Origin: Acanthaster planci
Lineage: Eukaryota > Echinodermata > Asteroidea > Valvatida > Acanthasteridae
Direction of reading: 5' to 3'
Assembly (NCBI RefSeq): GCF_001949145.1
Contig: NW_019091442.1
Location: 1,110,376-1,160,164, forward strand
DNA: 49,789 nt
Both the position numbers and the translations under genes were made by a program. Of this stretch, positions 30,791 through 42,554 are shown piece after piece. The notes below the pieces were generated by a model. That model had not been told where the DNA came from, ran no database searches, and was given only the letters and a program-made list of their open reading frames with translations. The number at the start of each line of letters is the position of its first letter. Position 1 is the first letter of the stretch.

Positions 30791-32025
30791 GAGACAGACT
30801 TGCAGCAGTGATTCAGCCAAGGACACAACTTGAACTTGTACTAGCAAAGAGTAATCTGGTTATTTATTTACCCGTACAATCATAAACAAACACCCTGTAT
30901 AACGAATCCAACAGTGCAAAATATACTTCTTGTGTGCACACATACAGTTCATGTATAACATACATGTACATGATGGCAGGGCACAAAACACACGTAAATA
31001 CATGTATCGATACAACGTTTACAGTGCCTGCGTGCACTTAATGCAGGTTGAGTACAGCAATAATCGTGACCTCAATTCCAAACAAACAGAGCCAAGCTTT
31101 GACCAAAACAATATACACAATTGACAACTTATGATCTGTAAATTACACTCACCCAGTCCTGAATGTTCACAATAACTAACAAGCTGTTTGACGATACTCT
31201 TGATGATGGATAAAATGATTCGCTTAATTCTTGCTTGAAGACTGACAGTTCAGCTAGGCTGTGCGAGATCATATTCCGTGCGCGGGAAACTACGACTGTC
31301 AAGTGAGGGCGCACTTGCATCCATGACAACTTCCCTACTTCAAGGCACCTGGCCCCCCAAGTGAGTATAGTGACCCAAAATATAATCATCATGATACAAG
31401 TATGGCACATTCCTTTGAAATCGTCTGAAATAAAGTCTTCAGCACTACACAGCCATGCATAAGGTCTGCAATTCAGTTACACATGTATCCACAAGCACAG
31501 GGTAACTTTGGTTAATCAACTTGATCTATTTTCAACATAACAAAATATTACTCAACATCTATATACATGGGTTCAAGGTCAGCACCAAATTCACATATTT
31601 CAATATGTGTGTAACAAAATATAAAATAACACCTTCCACATATGAATATATATTCAGTATCACATGACATACATAATGCACTATACTCCCTTTCAAATCA
31701 TAATGGCTAAAACTAGAAACTAAAGTTGCTTCAGCTCTCTCTGTGAAATCCTGTTAAGTGTGAGCCTCAAATCCTCCACATTGTAGGCTGGCAAATCACA
31801 CATGTACATAATACATGTAAAGTAACTCTATTCCCTTTTTTCAAATACATACACAACGGATCCAAACTACACAAGAAAACCCAACTTCTAGGTTGTGCTG
31901 GTAAACAAGGTAATCATATTCACGCACCGAGTGAATTTTCTGCAAAAGTAAACAATAAGCCTTGTATATGTCAGTTTGATGATAATATTCTAAGAGCCAT
32001 TTTTCATTTGTAGCTGCTTTTGCTG
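30791..32025. other. Gene-free stretch
   Basis: TACATGTA words reappear at 30950-31010, marking the return to background sequence after the Polinton-like block. A minus-strand frame at 31129-31410 has no recognised motif. Nothing else is assignable. Confidence 0.5.
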
Positions 32026-32029
32026 CTGT

Positions 32030-32482
32030 TAACTTGTAGCCGAGACCTGTGAGAGGAATTTATCTTTTTTCCTTTTACTCAAAGGGCTTCCCAATATAAA
32101 TAAGAAATACATTAGGAATCCCGTAAATACAGCTTTCAAATTGACAATTCTCTTAGCAGTTAATCTACATGTGCCATTGCCATGTTGCATTAAAGGAAAT
32201 ATATCAAATGCTAAAGTTTGCCAGTTTACAATCTCTGAATCTGTATAAGAAAAAGGACATTTAAATTTAATTAACTTTAGTTCATTGTCTGTGATGATAC
32301 CATCTGGGAGGCACACAGCTATGTGGTTGTGACGGATGGAGAGCTACACCAACATTTGTGACAAGCTCTCCTGATATCTTTTTCATATTGCAACCGAGCC
32401 TCACTTTCAATTTAGCACTATATTTAGTTGATGCTGTTTTGAGTTTGTTCTTACTAATCTGTTGCTGTGCAAGCGTTTCCAT
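32030..32482 (-). pseudogene. YqaJ-type exonuclease-like fragment
   Basis: Two overlapping minus-strand frames read SKNKLKTASTKYSAKLKVR, then VTNVGVALHPSQPHSCVPP, and after a frameshift DGIITDNELKLIKFKCPFSY and TDSEIVN. The pattern G-x-HP-x-x-P-x-x-x-x-PDGII ... L-x-x-K-x-KCP(F/Y) is that of YqaJ/lambda-exonuclease-like nucleases. In that family the Asp of PDG and the Lys pair of (I)KCP are active-site positions. Such domains are common in invertebrate mobile elements. The C-terminal half is not recognisable, so this is a partial, broken copy. I could not decide which element family it came from. Confidence 0.5.
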
Positions 32483-33149
32483 GTTTTCTTGACGGATGTT
32501 TTTAATTCATGGTACTTCGTACTTGAAATCCTTGTCTGGCGAACTTAGTGCCCTAATTCACATCTGCTTTATTGCACTATCCTCAGTGGTATTCCTTTTG
32601 TGCATTCGTAGCTCGGCTCAAAAATTTTCTTCTTGTAGTGTAGCTTCATTTCATTAATTTGGCATGGTGACTTTCAATTTCTGTTTTACTGTAGCATTCC
32701 TTCTTGAGGCTGGCAATAAGATTGGTTGCTTTCGTTGTTGCTTGCCTTTCTGTAGAATTAACTGCATTTATAATTAGTTCCTCAATTATGCATTTCCATC
32801 GTCTTTCAGAGATTTGGTTGTTATTCCGTGACTCTTCCCGCAGTGTTAATGTAAGGGGACAATTGAAACTTGCAAATTTTTTTCAAGAGCTTACTAAAAT
32901 TAGTTGGAGGAGGTTTTCCATCAGATTTTTTTTCTGGAAACAATTTTGAGATTTGTACTCCTTTTCCATATAGTAAGCTGGCCACCTTGGATGGCTCTTG
33001 CCATGTTGATGGTCTTATCGTGGAGGACTCATCAAGTTCTCTGGAGATAGTGTTCACATAATATACCAGGGCACATACATGGGGCAGAAATGGGCACAAA
33101 TGGGGCAGATGACAAAAAAAAAAGATTAACGGGGAGGCCAACTGATGTC
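32483..33149. other. Stretch upstream of the YqaJ-like fragment
   Basis: A long minus-strand frame spans 32821-33288. Its second half (RPSTWQEPSKVASLLYGKGV) may be coding sequence belonging with the YqaJ-like fragment, which lies downstream on the same strand. I do not recognise it well enough to assign a product. Confidence 0.3.
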
Positions 33150-33560
33150 TCCCATGGTCAGAGGAGGCCGACTTGGCCTTCAAAGAACTCAAACAGCTCC
33201 TCTGTAAAGCTCCTGTATTTGCTATCCTTGTTTTGATAAGGGGTTCGCACTGGAAGTTGATGCTGGAATTTAAAATATCCTGTGGCATATGCTAGCCGTA
33301 GTCTCCGAGGTGCTGAAAAGAACTACTCAGACGTCTCAAGCTTTAAGTTTGAGTTGCTAGGGTTGAAGTGGGCTGTCTCCGAAAATTTCCAGAGTATAAA
33401 CTGACAATATCCCGCTCGTTCATATAAAAAATGAAAAGCTGATGGTTGGTCAAATTAATACTATTCAATATGGAAATGAAGGACCGCACTGGAAAGTCAA
33501 GCTGCTGTTCAGACGCCCTCGGTCGCTATTGTAGGGATCTGGGGTTTCCTCGGTGAGATA
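33150..33560 (+). pseudogene. Gypsy B RNase H fragment
   Basis: The segment reads LAFKELKQLLCKAPVFAI (the connection before RNase H), then, after a frame change, FALEVDAG, ASRSLRGAEKNYSDVS, FKFELLGLKWAVSENFQ and DNIPLVHIK. This is the Ty3/Gypsy RNase H order: first acidic block, SRSL...E..Y, the ELL...WAV glutamate block, and TDN.PL. The wording differs from Gypsy copy A (ASRSLSDAEKKYS), so it belongs to another lineage. Frameshifts and stops break it. The matching integrase resumes at about 34940. Confidence 0.75.
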
Positions 33561-34935
33561 ATTACTTTTGATACAAATATGAACTCTGACCTGCTGGTCT
33601 CTCGCCCGAGATCAATGCGTGAGTATGAGGGTCCCTTGCCGCGTGCACACTAAATTATCTCTAAGCTACGCCCTTCGGCCGGAAGTTGCTTACATTGTAT
33701 TACATTTTGGCGGGACCTGAGAAGTTTCTGGACTTTTCTCAGTGATAGTCCCACGCTTGAGACCTGCACCTTGGTGGGCTGGCTGTCACAGCAACATGGC
33801 TCTCTGTGAGATAACCTAAGCCCTAAATTTCCGTTGGATATAGAGTTTGTAGCGTTTTCTGCACAATTACTTGAATTATTTGCATTTATTTCCTTTAGTG
33901 AATTTGGCATTCAGAATCTTCATTTTTAACTTTGATGACTTTTTCATTTCCTGTATATATCCTGTTTGCCATTTCTTAGACACATTACTCACTGCATTTT
34001 CCTTGTAAGAGTACACTCACACTGTGTCTTTTACAGTGTATATTGTTTCCGCCTATTTGACCTTGTTAGCCCAGAGGCTGAGACACACTACAGCATGCTT
34101 CATTTAAGCTTGTACTATCATCCACGAAAGACTTCGTTTTAAGGTGAAATTATTCATTCACAGTCATTGTTCTAAGAATCCAGTTAAGACATGTGACTAA
34201 GACTTTCCTTTCTTAAGTTTTTTGACTTTAAGTACATCTTGTTTGTATATATGTCCTGCATCATTGTACAGCTCCTCAGTATTCAGTATCCAGTATGCAG
34301 TATTAGTCTGCTTTTCAATTCTCCAATTCAGTCAACAGTTAGCTTACAATTCTATCACAACCTTCTTGGTCGTTCTTGCGAATAAAGTTGGTAACAACGC
34401 TGAATCAATACTGACTACCACCCTATAAATTGGTGACCCTATAATTTCATACCAATTTGGGCAATCTTTTAGACGTCAGCATAAGAGAATTTATTATTGT
34501 ACAGAGACATTTCGTAGTGTGAATTTATCATGGACATAGCGAATGTAACGTTTATAACGATGTACATGTAAGCCATCACTCATTAATAGTATGTCCCCTG
34601 TCTTTCTTTGGGGTTTTTTCTTGGTTTCTTTTTGATTACAGTTTCATTGCTGATTGACACCTGGGAATAAATCGAAAGGAATCAAGCCACAGTTGCCTCG
34701 AGTCCATTTTTGGCCTGGTTTTGCGCCTCCTGTCCTCCTTAATTGGCAGACGGATCTCCACCCTCCTGACAACTGCAGAAGGACCTGACCGCTACATTAT
34801 CCAGGCTGAAGCAGAGGGGTCCTAGCTCGTAGAGGTCAAAGGCACATTTATTACAAGAGAAGTTTGTGTTCTCGAACAGAATCGGATCCGAGGAACATGC
34901 AATGTCAATGGTGAAACCTCATCACAACTAAATTC
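33561..34935. other. About 1.4 kb interrupting Gypsy B, possibly with an LTR end
   Basis: RNase H ends near 33560, and the next recognisable Gypsy B sequence begins near 34940. The stretch between has no coding motif. At 34431-34440 the word TGGTGACCCT, just after CCCTATAAAT, resembles a primer binding site for tRNA-Trp (TGGTGACCC). The upstream few hundred bases could therefore be an LTR of another element inserted here. No second LTR was found, so this is only a possibility. Confidence 0.3.
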
Positions 34936-36235
34936 ATTTTCTTCTGCGGAACTTGGTCGGCTACAAAAGGAAGACGGTGAACTCCGTGAGATCTGGAGAC
35001 GTTAGTCTATCAGAGGGCAACCCTGGCAGGTAGAGTTGAATGGAGATAAAAGGTCACCTAACATGGGCGGTTGGCTGAGAGTGAACCAGATTTGTAGAGA
35101 AAATGGTATTCTATACAAGCAAGATTCTATACAAGCAATTCTGTGTTGGGTACAATTCTACACTTGTTGGTTCCCGGGAAACTCCGAGGTACCATGTTAG
35201 AATTTGCTCAAGACAAATGGGCACTTCAGGGGGTGAATCGTACCCAGTCATTGCTGATGATATGCGCATTTTGGTCGGTAAGCACGTGAAAGATAACATT
35301 TTGTGTTTCAGATGCAGTTTCTGAAGCTCCAACCCCGACAGTGAGGCCAGCAATGCGCCATCTACTTGCATTCAAACCCATGGAAAGGCTCGCAGTAGAT
35401 TTCCTACAGCTGGAGAGAGGTCGGGTGGCTTTGAACAGGTTCTTGTGATTGACTGACTGTTTCACTACATGTAAGTACACTACATGTAAGTACGCATTGG
35501 CAATTCCGTGCAAAGACGAAACTGACACAGTCGTTACAAGAGTATCGCGGGATCATGTTGGTTTTCGCGTTTAATATAGGGTCCCTGTTCAAATTCACCC
35601 CGACCAATGTCGCAACTTTGAGAGTAACCTGGTTAGAGAACTGTGAAGTTGTACGGCCTGCAAAAATCCCGCACAAGTCCACATCATCCAACAGGGAATG
35701 GCCAAACCGAGTGGTGGAGCAGAACACTTTGCTCACTCATTTGATCCTTGGACAGCATGGAAAGGAAGCAATGGGCCGAGCTCTTATCACGTCAAACCTT
35801 CATCTACAACATTTGGCATTGTACCTCCCCCCTATTGTTTGGACAAGAATCTACCATCCCTTTGGACCATGTGATTGGCAAAGCCAAACACGAACACAAA
35901 GATAACTTTGTACAACAGCAAGTGCAGCTCATTCAAAGGGCGTACATCACCACCAAAGAATGTCTTCTTAAGGCAGCAGAATCAAGGAAGAGAAGTCATG
36001 ACTCCCGTAGCTGGGGTGAACCAATAAAAGTTGGAAGTAGAGTCCGCGTCAAGAAATGTGCTTTCACAGGCAGGCACAAACTGAGTGATGCATTTCATGA
36101 AGAGCAGTACGTTGTCGTAAGATGCAGCGAAAACCACTTGCTTGCAGTCTGCCCTATTTATGGTTGCTCTGAGAAGTGGCTGAATCGCAAATGGTTATAC
36201 CTAGATGGGGGGGGGGCTAGACGTACCTGAGAAGA
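34936..36235 (+). pseudogene. Gypsy B integrase
   Basis: The remnant begins SAELGRLQKEDGELREIWRR and RENGILYK, the segment leading into integrase. Later blocks are APTPTVRPAMRHLLAFKPME and RLAVDFLQLERG (about 35327-35420, around the first catalytic Asp), ALAIPCKDETDT, and NLVRELC near 35625. The last part, open at 35748-36230, reads QWAELLSRQTFIYN, TSPLLFGQESTIPLDHVIGK and the C-terminal domain GSRVRVKKCAFTGRHKLSD, ending in NRKWLYLDG. The zinc-binding HHCC region and the catalytic Glu region are damaged. A 15-bp tandem duplication (TACATGTAAGTACAC twice, about 35466-35496) sits inside the core. The copy is inactive. Confidence 0.8.
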
Positions 36236-37750
36236 CCTTCGAGGTATTACCACCCATAGTTGAATCCTTTGAGAGTGAGGTCGAATCGCGCACCGAAATC
36301 TTCCTCCGACGAAGAACTAATGATAGTTTCACAGGGCTTTTCCCCCCCAACAGCAGGAGGGGCACCCAGCAACCCCTCTTTGCTGCAGCGTGAAGACACC
36401 ATACCATAAGCGTTTGGGAGCAAACAGGCCGGGACAAGTATCTGTGGGTACATTTACTCATCGCAACGTCGTTTCAATTCACTGTTCGAACAGGTTTTGG
36501 CGAAGGGGTATCCATCAGTTGAAACATTTGTCCAGAAGCGTACAAACTACCCAAAATGGCTGAAAGATGCCTGCCACTTAAGTGAAGAAAGGATGCAAAG
36601 ATATTGCAAAAACTTAAGGAGTGATTTGTTGGGTTTAAAAACCTAGATGCTGAGGATGAGCTGTAAGATAGTAGTGAGGTTTGTGTCGAGTGGTTGCTCT
36701 GTAAATGTTGAAAGGATGGCTTCACCCGCACTCAAATGCAGTTTGGCCAAGCCTAAAAAGAGCACAATGTAGTTAGCCATGGAATCTGTGCATTGTCTAA
36801 TTGTGGCATTTTGAGGTTCAAATTAGTCACGATTAATAATTGTTATGGGGGAATTTATTGTTTAGATGTTAACGTGGATTCTCGAGTTACAAAATGATTC
36901 AAATTTCTTGAACACAGAAGGTAAAATAGGAGGATCAGTTTTATATGCCAATTTCTCTATAAGAGTGACGAATGATCTTAAATCCAGAGCATATGAGGAA
37001 TTTCGAAATAGTGTACACCTCATTTTTTAAATTGATGTTGATCTACAAATACTGATGTTAGTAGTGGGAGGGGGTCAGTTGGGCACACTTTGACCTTGAA
37101 ATATAGCACAATTTGACCTTTGGAGATGGTGGCATTAATACGCATAAGTATAATAATTATGATCATAAAAATATGAATAGGAATGAAGATAGGGCCAAAA
37201 ATTCTGGCACAGATTGACCTTTGGTAAGGGATAGGCATAAGGTCAGAAAGTCTGGCACAGGTTGATCCAGGAGTATGGGATAAGATGGGAATAAAGCATA
37301 GAACGAGGTAAAAATTTTGGGTACAATTTTATCTTGCTTATGAAAAAAAAATAGTGGATTAGTCGAAGGTGTGGCGTCATGGAAACAATACAGACGGGCC
37401 TACAGGGAGGTCCAAAAGTAATTAGGAAGTAGGAAGCGATAATCCCTAAACAAAAGGACCGGGTTGGGAGTGATAATTCCAAAACAAAGGGCTGTACATA
37501 GGGGTTGAGTTGTGTTGGCGGACTATTGTGTTAATGATTACATTGTGTACGTTGGAAGTGAGCGTTGGTCCGACTTAACCTTTGGACACTAAAGGAGAGA
37601 GGGTGCCCATGTGCTAACGGTCTTGCATTTAGCTTACTATGGCTACCAAGATTTGATCGATACGGGAAGAAGACTCTTCATATATACGAACAAGTATACA
37701 AACTGCTCAATGTATTGCTCTTTTAGTCGTTTTATTACTCTTTTACTCTT
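36236..37750. other. Gene-free stretch after Gypsy B
   Basis: The first about 160 bp (to about 36400) may be the charged tail of Gypsy B pol. A 3' LTR is expected but was not recognised. From 36400 to 37750 I see only unassigned sequence, including several repeats of the phrase TCTGGCACAG.TTGA near 37200-37265. Confidence 0.45.
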
Positions 37751-37754
37751 CGAA

Positions 37755-38420
37755 TGCAGCAACGACGATCTCCTCAAAGAAACAATTCAAATCTGCGCTC
37801 AGATCACAGTGTTCTCGATGCACCTTCATTGTCTGAACCCGCTTTCGTTGAACTCATGAATATGGCAAAAACGGTGTTGTGTTTAATTCCAATTACTGTA
37901 TGTGTACACACAGACCGATGACGTAGCCATGGGGCCCACTGCTGGGCCCCATTCTTGCCAAAAAAAATGTAAATCACCATAAAAACAAAATGTCTGCAAC
38001 TTGCCCGCGGCATGCACACTACTTGTATACTATCGTCACGTGGATGATACGTTTGCCATGTTTGACTTAACCGTGGCATGCAACGCCTTATTTGTAGGCC
38101 TTAGGCCTAATGATCTCCATCCCTCGCTTAAGTTCACTTGTGAGATGAAGCAAGCCGGTGCACTCCCGTTCCTTGAAGTTCTTGAAAAATCGACTCTTGG
38201 TTTTACAACTTCTGTTCACCGTAAACCCACGTTCACAGGACAAAACACGCACTGGGATTCGAACAGTTTCACCAGTACAAAATCGGCCTGGTTTAAATAC
38301 TGGTTTCTAGGGCAACGCACATCTGCTCTCCTTGTAAATTAGACGATGAAATTGGCCCATCAATCCTGCCCAAAAACAGATATCCTCAACAAACACGTAA
38401 CCCGTTCCCTAACAAATCGG
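37755..38420 (+). pseudogene. Penelope-like element reverse transcriptase fragment
   Basis: The segment reads LLKETIQICAQ, then across shifts FVELMNMAKT, QTDDVAMGPTAGP (the usual QxDGVAMGSPLGP), and the catalytic motif YRHVDDTFAMF (VDDTF at 38040-38054). It continues with HPSLKFTCEMKQAGALPFLE and FTTSVHRKPTFTGQNTHWDS. The last pair, LPFLDV and TSVYRKPTFTG, is diagnostic of Penelope-like retroelements, which group near telomerase reverse transcriptases. The first half of the RT is absent. The copy has a stop at 38340, and its reading decays toward the second N gap. Confidence 0.85.
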
Positions 38421-38583
38421 TTCAAACCACCGCCTTACGGACTGTAAGAAAGTCCCTCACTGTCGACTGACCGCGCCATAGTTGGTAGGGCGCCCTCAGT
38501 AGTTTGCTCATTCTTGCACCGTACTGTGACGGAAAGTGTATAGGACTAGAGCTAGTCTAATTTTATTAATGAGTTGAAGTGCA

Positions 38584-39215
38584 NNNNNNNNNNNNNNNNN
38601 NNNNNNNNNNNNNNNNNNNNNNNNNNNNNNNNNNNNNNNNNNNNNNNNNNNNNNNNNNNNNNNNNNNNNNNNNNNNNNNNNNNNNNNNNNNNNNNNNNNN
38701 NNNNNNNNNNNNNNNNNNNNNNNNNNNNNNNNNNNNNNNNNNNNNNNNNNNNNNNNNNNNNNNNNNNNNNNNNNNNNNNNNNNNNNNNNNNNNNNNNNNN
38801 NNNNNNNNNNNNNNNNNNNNNNNNNNNNNNNNNNNNNNNNNNNNNNNNNNNNNNNNNNNNNNNNNNNNNNNNNNNNNNNNNNNNNNNNNNNNNNNNNNNN
38901 NNNNNNNNNNNNNNNNNNNNNNNNNNNNNNNNNNNNNNNNNNNNNNNNNNNNNNNNNNNNNNNNNNNNNNNNNNNNNNNNNNNNNNNNNNNNNNNNNNNN
39001 NNNNNNNNNNNNNNNNNNNNNNNNNNNNNNNNNNNNNNNNNNNNNNNNNNNNNNNNNNNNNNNNNNNNNNNNNNNNNNNNNNNNNNNNNNNNNNNNNNNN
39101 NNNNNNNNNNNNNNNNNNNNNNNNNNNNNNNNNNNNNNNNNNNNNNNNNNNNNNNNNNNNNNNNNNNNNNNNNNNNNNNNNNNNNNNNNNNNNNNNNNNN
39201 NNNNNNNNNNNNNNN
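38584..39215. other. Assembly gap (632 N)
   Basis: A run of 632 N between the Penelope-like reverse transcriptase and its C-terminal part. Frames read through it are artefacts. Confidence 0.98.
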
Positions 39216-39785
39216 CATTCCGTTTTAAAATCAGGTTTACCAAGCACATTTCCAATCAGAATACCTCCAAATTTGCCCTTACCCTGCGTCACTTACAATT
39301 GTGAGTACAGCCATATGTTCTTTAGTGTTTACAGTTCAAGATCACATAGTGATCATTGTATGTAAAATAGAGGAGTTTAAGAGTACAAACCTTAGCCTTA
39401 ATCGGGGACAATAGTTGCAACGTTACATGTACAATTATGTTGTCGTCTAGTGGGCACATGTACGTGCATTCCAGTGAATGTATTAGTAGTTATTTCTGTT
39501 TATTCCCCAGTCACCACGGTTTCCTGTTCCATATATTTCCAAAACTTCATCCCTGGTTTCAGCTCCACCATTCAGTTCACAAATCACAGTTTCCCCAAGA
39601 TTGCTACGGTATCCTGGTCAACCCCGTTTTCTAATTATCTCGGTATAATACACAGATAGTGTCTTCTTTAAACCATCCTACTCATCAGTTTAATCGCTGC
39701 CATAGAGTTGTGCTACCCTTTCGAGCCACGCCTCCCTTTCCAAGTGAACCTTGTCACTTCTTCACACATACCAACCAAATGTCCC

Positions 39786-40029
39786 ATGTATATCAAGTTA
39801 CCATGGAGAGGAAAAGCATCGCTCACTTTTGAGCAGCAAGTTATGAAAAAACGAGACATGCCTACTGCGCGGTTGAACAATACGTAATTTTAACTACGTG
39901 TAAGATGCTTCCAGTTGTCCGTAAAGATGCGCTATCTAAAACGCAACTTAGCAATGTTATTTATGAATTTCAGTGCCAATGTGTAGCTCGGTACTTGGGT
40001 AGAACATCGAAACGCCTATGTCACACCAT
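39786..40029 (+). pseudogene. Penelope-like linker and GIY-YIG endonuclease start
   Basis: After the gap, and after about 570 bp of unassigned sequence, the Penelope order resumes: MYIKLPWRGKASLTFEQQV, a frameshift in a run of A near 39846, then MLPVVRKDALSKTQLSNVIY and EFQCQCVARYLGRTSKRL. This is the linker and the start of the GIY-YIG nuclease, where VIY...YLGRT takes the place of GIY...YVGRT, with the CxC knuckle typical of this family. The nuclease nicks target DNA to prime reverse transcription. The rest of the domain is not recognisable beyond 40029. Confidence 0.75.
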
Positions 40030-41984
40030 GGGTCTGTCCTTCCCACGGAGGACGACAGTGATGATGGAAGAAATAAATTGACAAGTTGATAAAACAAAGG
40101 ACCATTAGTTTATGTTGACCAAATTGGTACATCTATTTAATTCTACAAGAAATCGTGAAAATTAATACTATCCAAAAAAAATTAAAGGAAAAAAAGAAAA
40201 TTTAACACTGGGCTATAGTGAGATTGACTCTATCGCCAAGCAGCGCTACACTAGGATTTCCACAACCAGTCAACTCGCTCGAACTAAGTGTCCCTGGCCA
40301 GATGTAATTCTGAAGAGATGTTCCCTGCCTGATAACTGTTTGCTCAATGGGCAGACCTGAATGTCAGAATGATGTGCCGATCTGGACACTGTCCTTGGCC
40401 ACAGGTAAGTATGTAAATTGGTAGCCAGTTGACCGGACTTGTCCAACAAAGACAGCTACTTGGCACACACTGGATTGAAGACAGTTGGGTACAGTACGGT
40501 GTTGCTCCCGACTCACTCCACATCGTAAACGGGTTATCACATGAATATTTCAAGACAAATCCACACAGGATGTTTGACTCCCACTAGGTGTGGTCCACCA
40601 AAGACCTGGAACCCAGTCTTCGGGTAGCTCCTCAGTGGGAAAAGCCCATTAAAATGATGCATAATTGTTTTGCACAAATAAATCCATATCCAGTTCGAAG
40701 AATGAGAATTACTTCCAACATCTGTACTCACATACCGATCCTTAGAGAGAATTACACCATATGAAAACTTATTAAATTACAAAACGCCAATTCCAATTTC
40801 ACACTTATGATGTTTGTGATTTTTGTCCCAAAAATATTCCAAAGAACTTGTTCCAGGCAATCCTGTCACTCTTATTTACATATTAAACAAATTTTAAATG
40901 ACTTACAGTTTCTGTTAGAACTGGATTTTTAGGTTGGGCCACGCCCGGGTACACACAGTACCACACACAATTCCAAAGGAATATATGGTGACTGCACACC
41001 CTGAAGGTTTATACAGCAGTGCCTTGGCTATGCACAGGTCTCTACATGTAGACCATTAAACAAAATCACTCGACCAAATCTGAATTTGTATAATACTCCT
41101 TTACATGTCTAAGAGTCTAAAGCTGGAGTACCGGGGCAGACTTATTTCTCAAACAGGGGGGAAATAATTAACACAAAAAATACACTGATAAATAAAACAT
41201 GGCAGTAAAATAATTAAATTTCCTTTACTTTGTTATAGCCCACAAGCAGCATATTTCTTCTATCTTTCGTAACTTGTCAGCGTCGCGTAAGCAACCGACC
41301 CGCGCAGGTAAAGACTCATGCCAGACACCCAAACCGTCGATACTTTCATCCACAACAGGGAAACACTTGCTCGATCCCCCGGAATGCTCCAAACAATACA
41401 GCAGACTGCAGTGTACTGTACTAGCCAAAGCATTCAACTTCAGTCATTTGCGTGTGCTCGAGGCTACCTACATTCACTTCACAAAACCAGCTCTCTGCAG
41501 TCTGAAATTTAAAAGCCTGAATGAGTGTGTGCCATACTTTGCAGCTTTCCTGTACCATCTGGGTTAGATGACTTTTTTTAACAGTAAAAACACTATAAAA
41601 ATTACTTGACCAACACTTGACAAATACATGTAGGCTACTTGATATATCGACAAAATCCCATGAAAAACCACCACACAATTTTGGCTCATATGTTAGATAC
41701 TAGTTTTTACAAATGCCAACGATCAAATATTCGAAATTAAAAACCCAAGAAATTAAAATTAGCTTCTGAAATAATATCAACTACAAGGTTTGGCGCAATA
41801 ACGGCCTTCATTACAATTGAAACAAATAAAGTGCTTTCAATTTAAGGATACCATATTCAAAAGTGAAAACAAAGCATACATGTTGCGGTAAGCGGAAATT
41901 TTGCCACATACCATTACAAAAGTGATTACTAGAGAGAGTAGTGATTATTTACATTTAAAGTTTATTCCAATGGACACGAGATGC
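40030..41984. other. Gene-free stretch
   Basis: No motif is recognised on either strand. A 97-codon plus-strand frame at 41274-41567 is the longest and has no family resemblance I can name. AT-rich non-coding sequence dominates. Confidence 0.5.
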
Positions 41985-42310
41985 TAATAATAACAACAAC
42001 AATAATACCGATTTCTTATATCGCGTATCCACCCTGCTTAGTGCTCAAGGGGCATCATTATTATCGCTGTACGTTGGGCTCACAACTGAACATTCCTGAA
42101 TTTTCAATCTCAGGTCCCTGTTGATGCAGCCCTACCAAAGGCACACGCATACGGCCAACAAAAACAAATATGCCCTCACAGGTACCCATTTACTCCAGGG
42201 TGGAGAGAAGCACAGGGGGTTAAAGTGACTTGCAACATGCTGCCACAAGCTGGATTCGAACCTCCGACTCAGAAGCTGCGAACCTTAACTACTAGGCCAC
42301 AGCATGCCCC
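41985..42310 (-). mobile_element. tRNA-derived SINE
   Basis: On the minus strand the head begins GGGGGCATGCTGTGGCC. An A-box-like TGGCCTAGTAGTTAAGG lies at 42283-42299 and a perfect B box GGTTCGAATCC at 42252-42262, forming an internal RNA polymerase III promoter. A unique body of about 220 bp follows (ACTTTAACCCCCTGTGC, then ACCCTGGAGTAAATGGGTAC), and then a TACGCGATATAAG segment and an imperfect ATT/GTT-repeat tail ending near 41985. The head does not fold as a proper tRNA, and the long tailed body shows it is a SINE and not a tRNA gene. The 3' ATT-rich tail suggests mobilisation by a LINE in trans. Confidence 0.75.
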
Positions 42311-42554
42311 CTCATGTCTATCAATCAATTTATCATTAATAACAGGACGGTGCAGACATGAATGTGCCAGCAATGTAAGAAAAAGTATCTCTACACCCTA
42401 AAGCTTTCAATTCTGCGCACCCAATTTTATGTAGGCGTGCAATAAAGACCGTTTGGTGAAAAAAAATTCATGAGATGCTGTAAATTGGAATTTTATGTAA
42501 AATTCAAAATTCATGTAAACACAATCCTACAACAGAGTTAATGGACCCCAAGTT
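42311..42554. other. Gene-free spacer
   Basis: Short non-coding sequence between the SINE and the inverted-repeat element; nothing is recognised. Confidence 0.5.

Noticed and set aside
38508-39365. Several long frames across the second N run on both strands
   Set aside because: They exist only because N positions never create stops.
41274-41567. 97-codon frame as a host exon
   Set aside because: No recognisable domain and no convincing splice context; it overlaps equally long frames on the other strand.
42236-42310. A functional tRNA gene
   Set aside because: The A and B boxes are good, but acceptor and anticodon stems do not pair and a SINE body with an ATT-rich tail follows.
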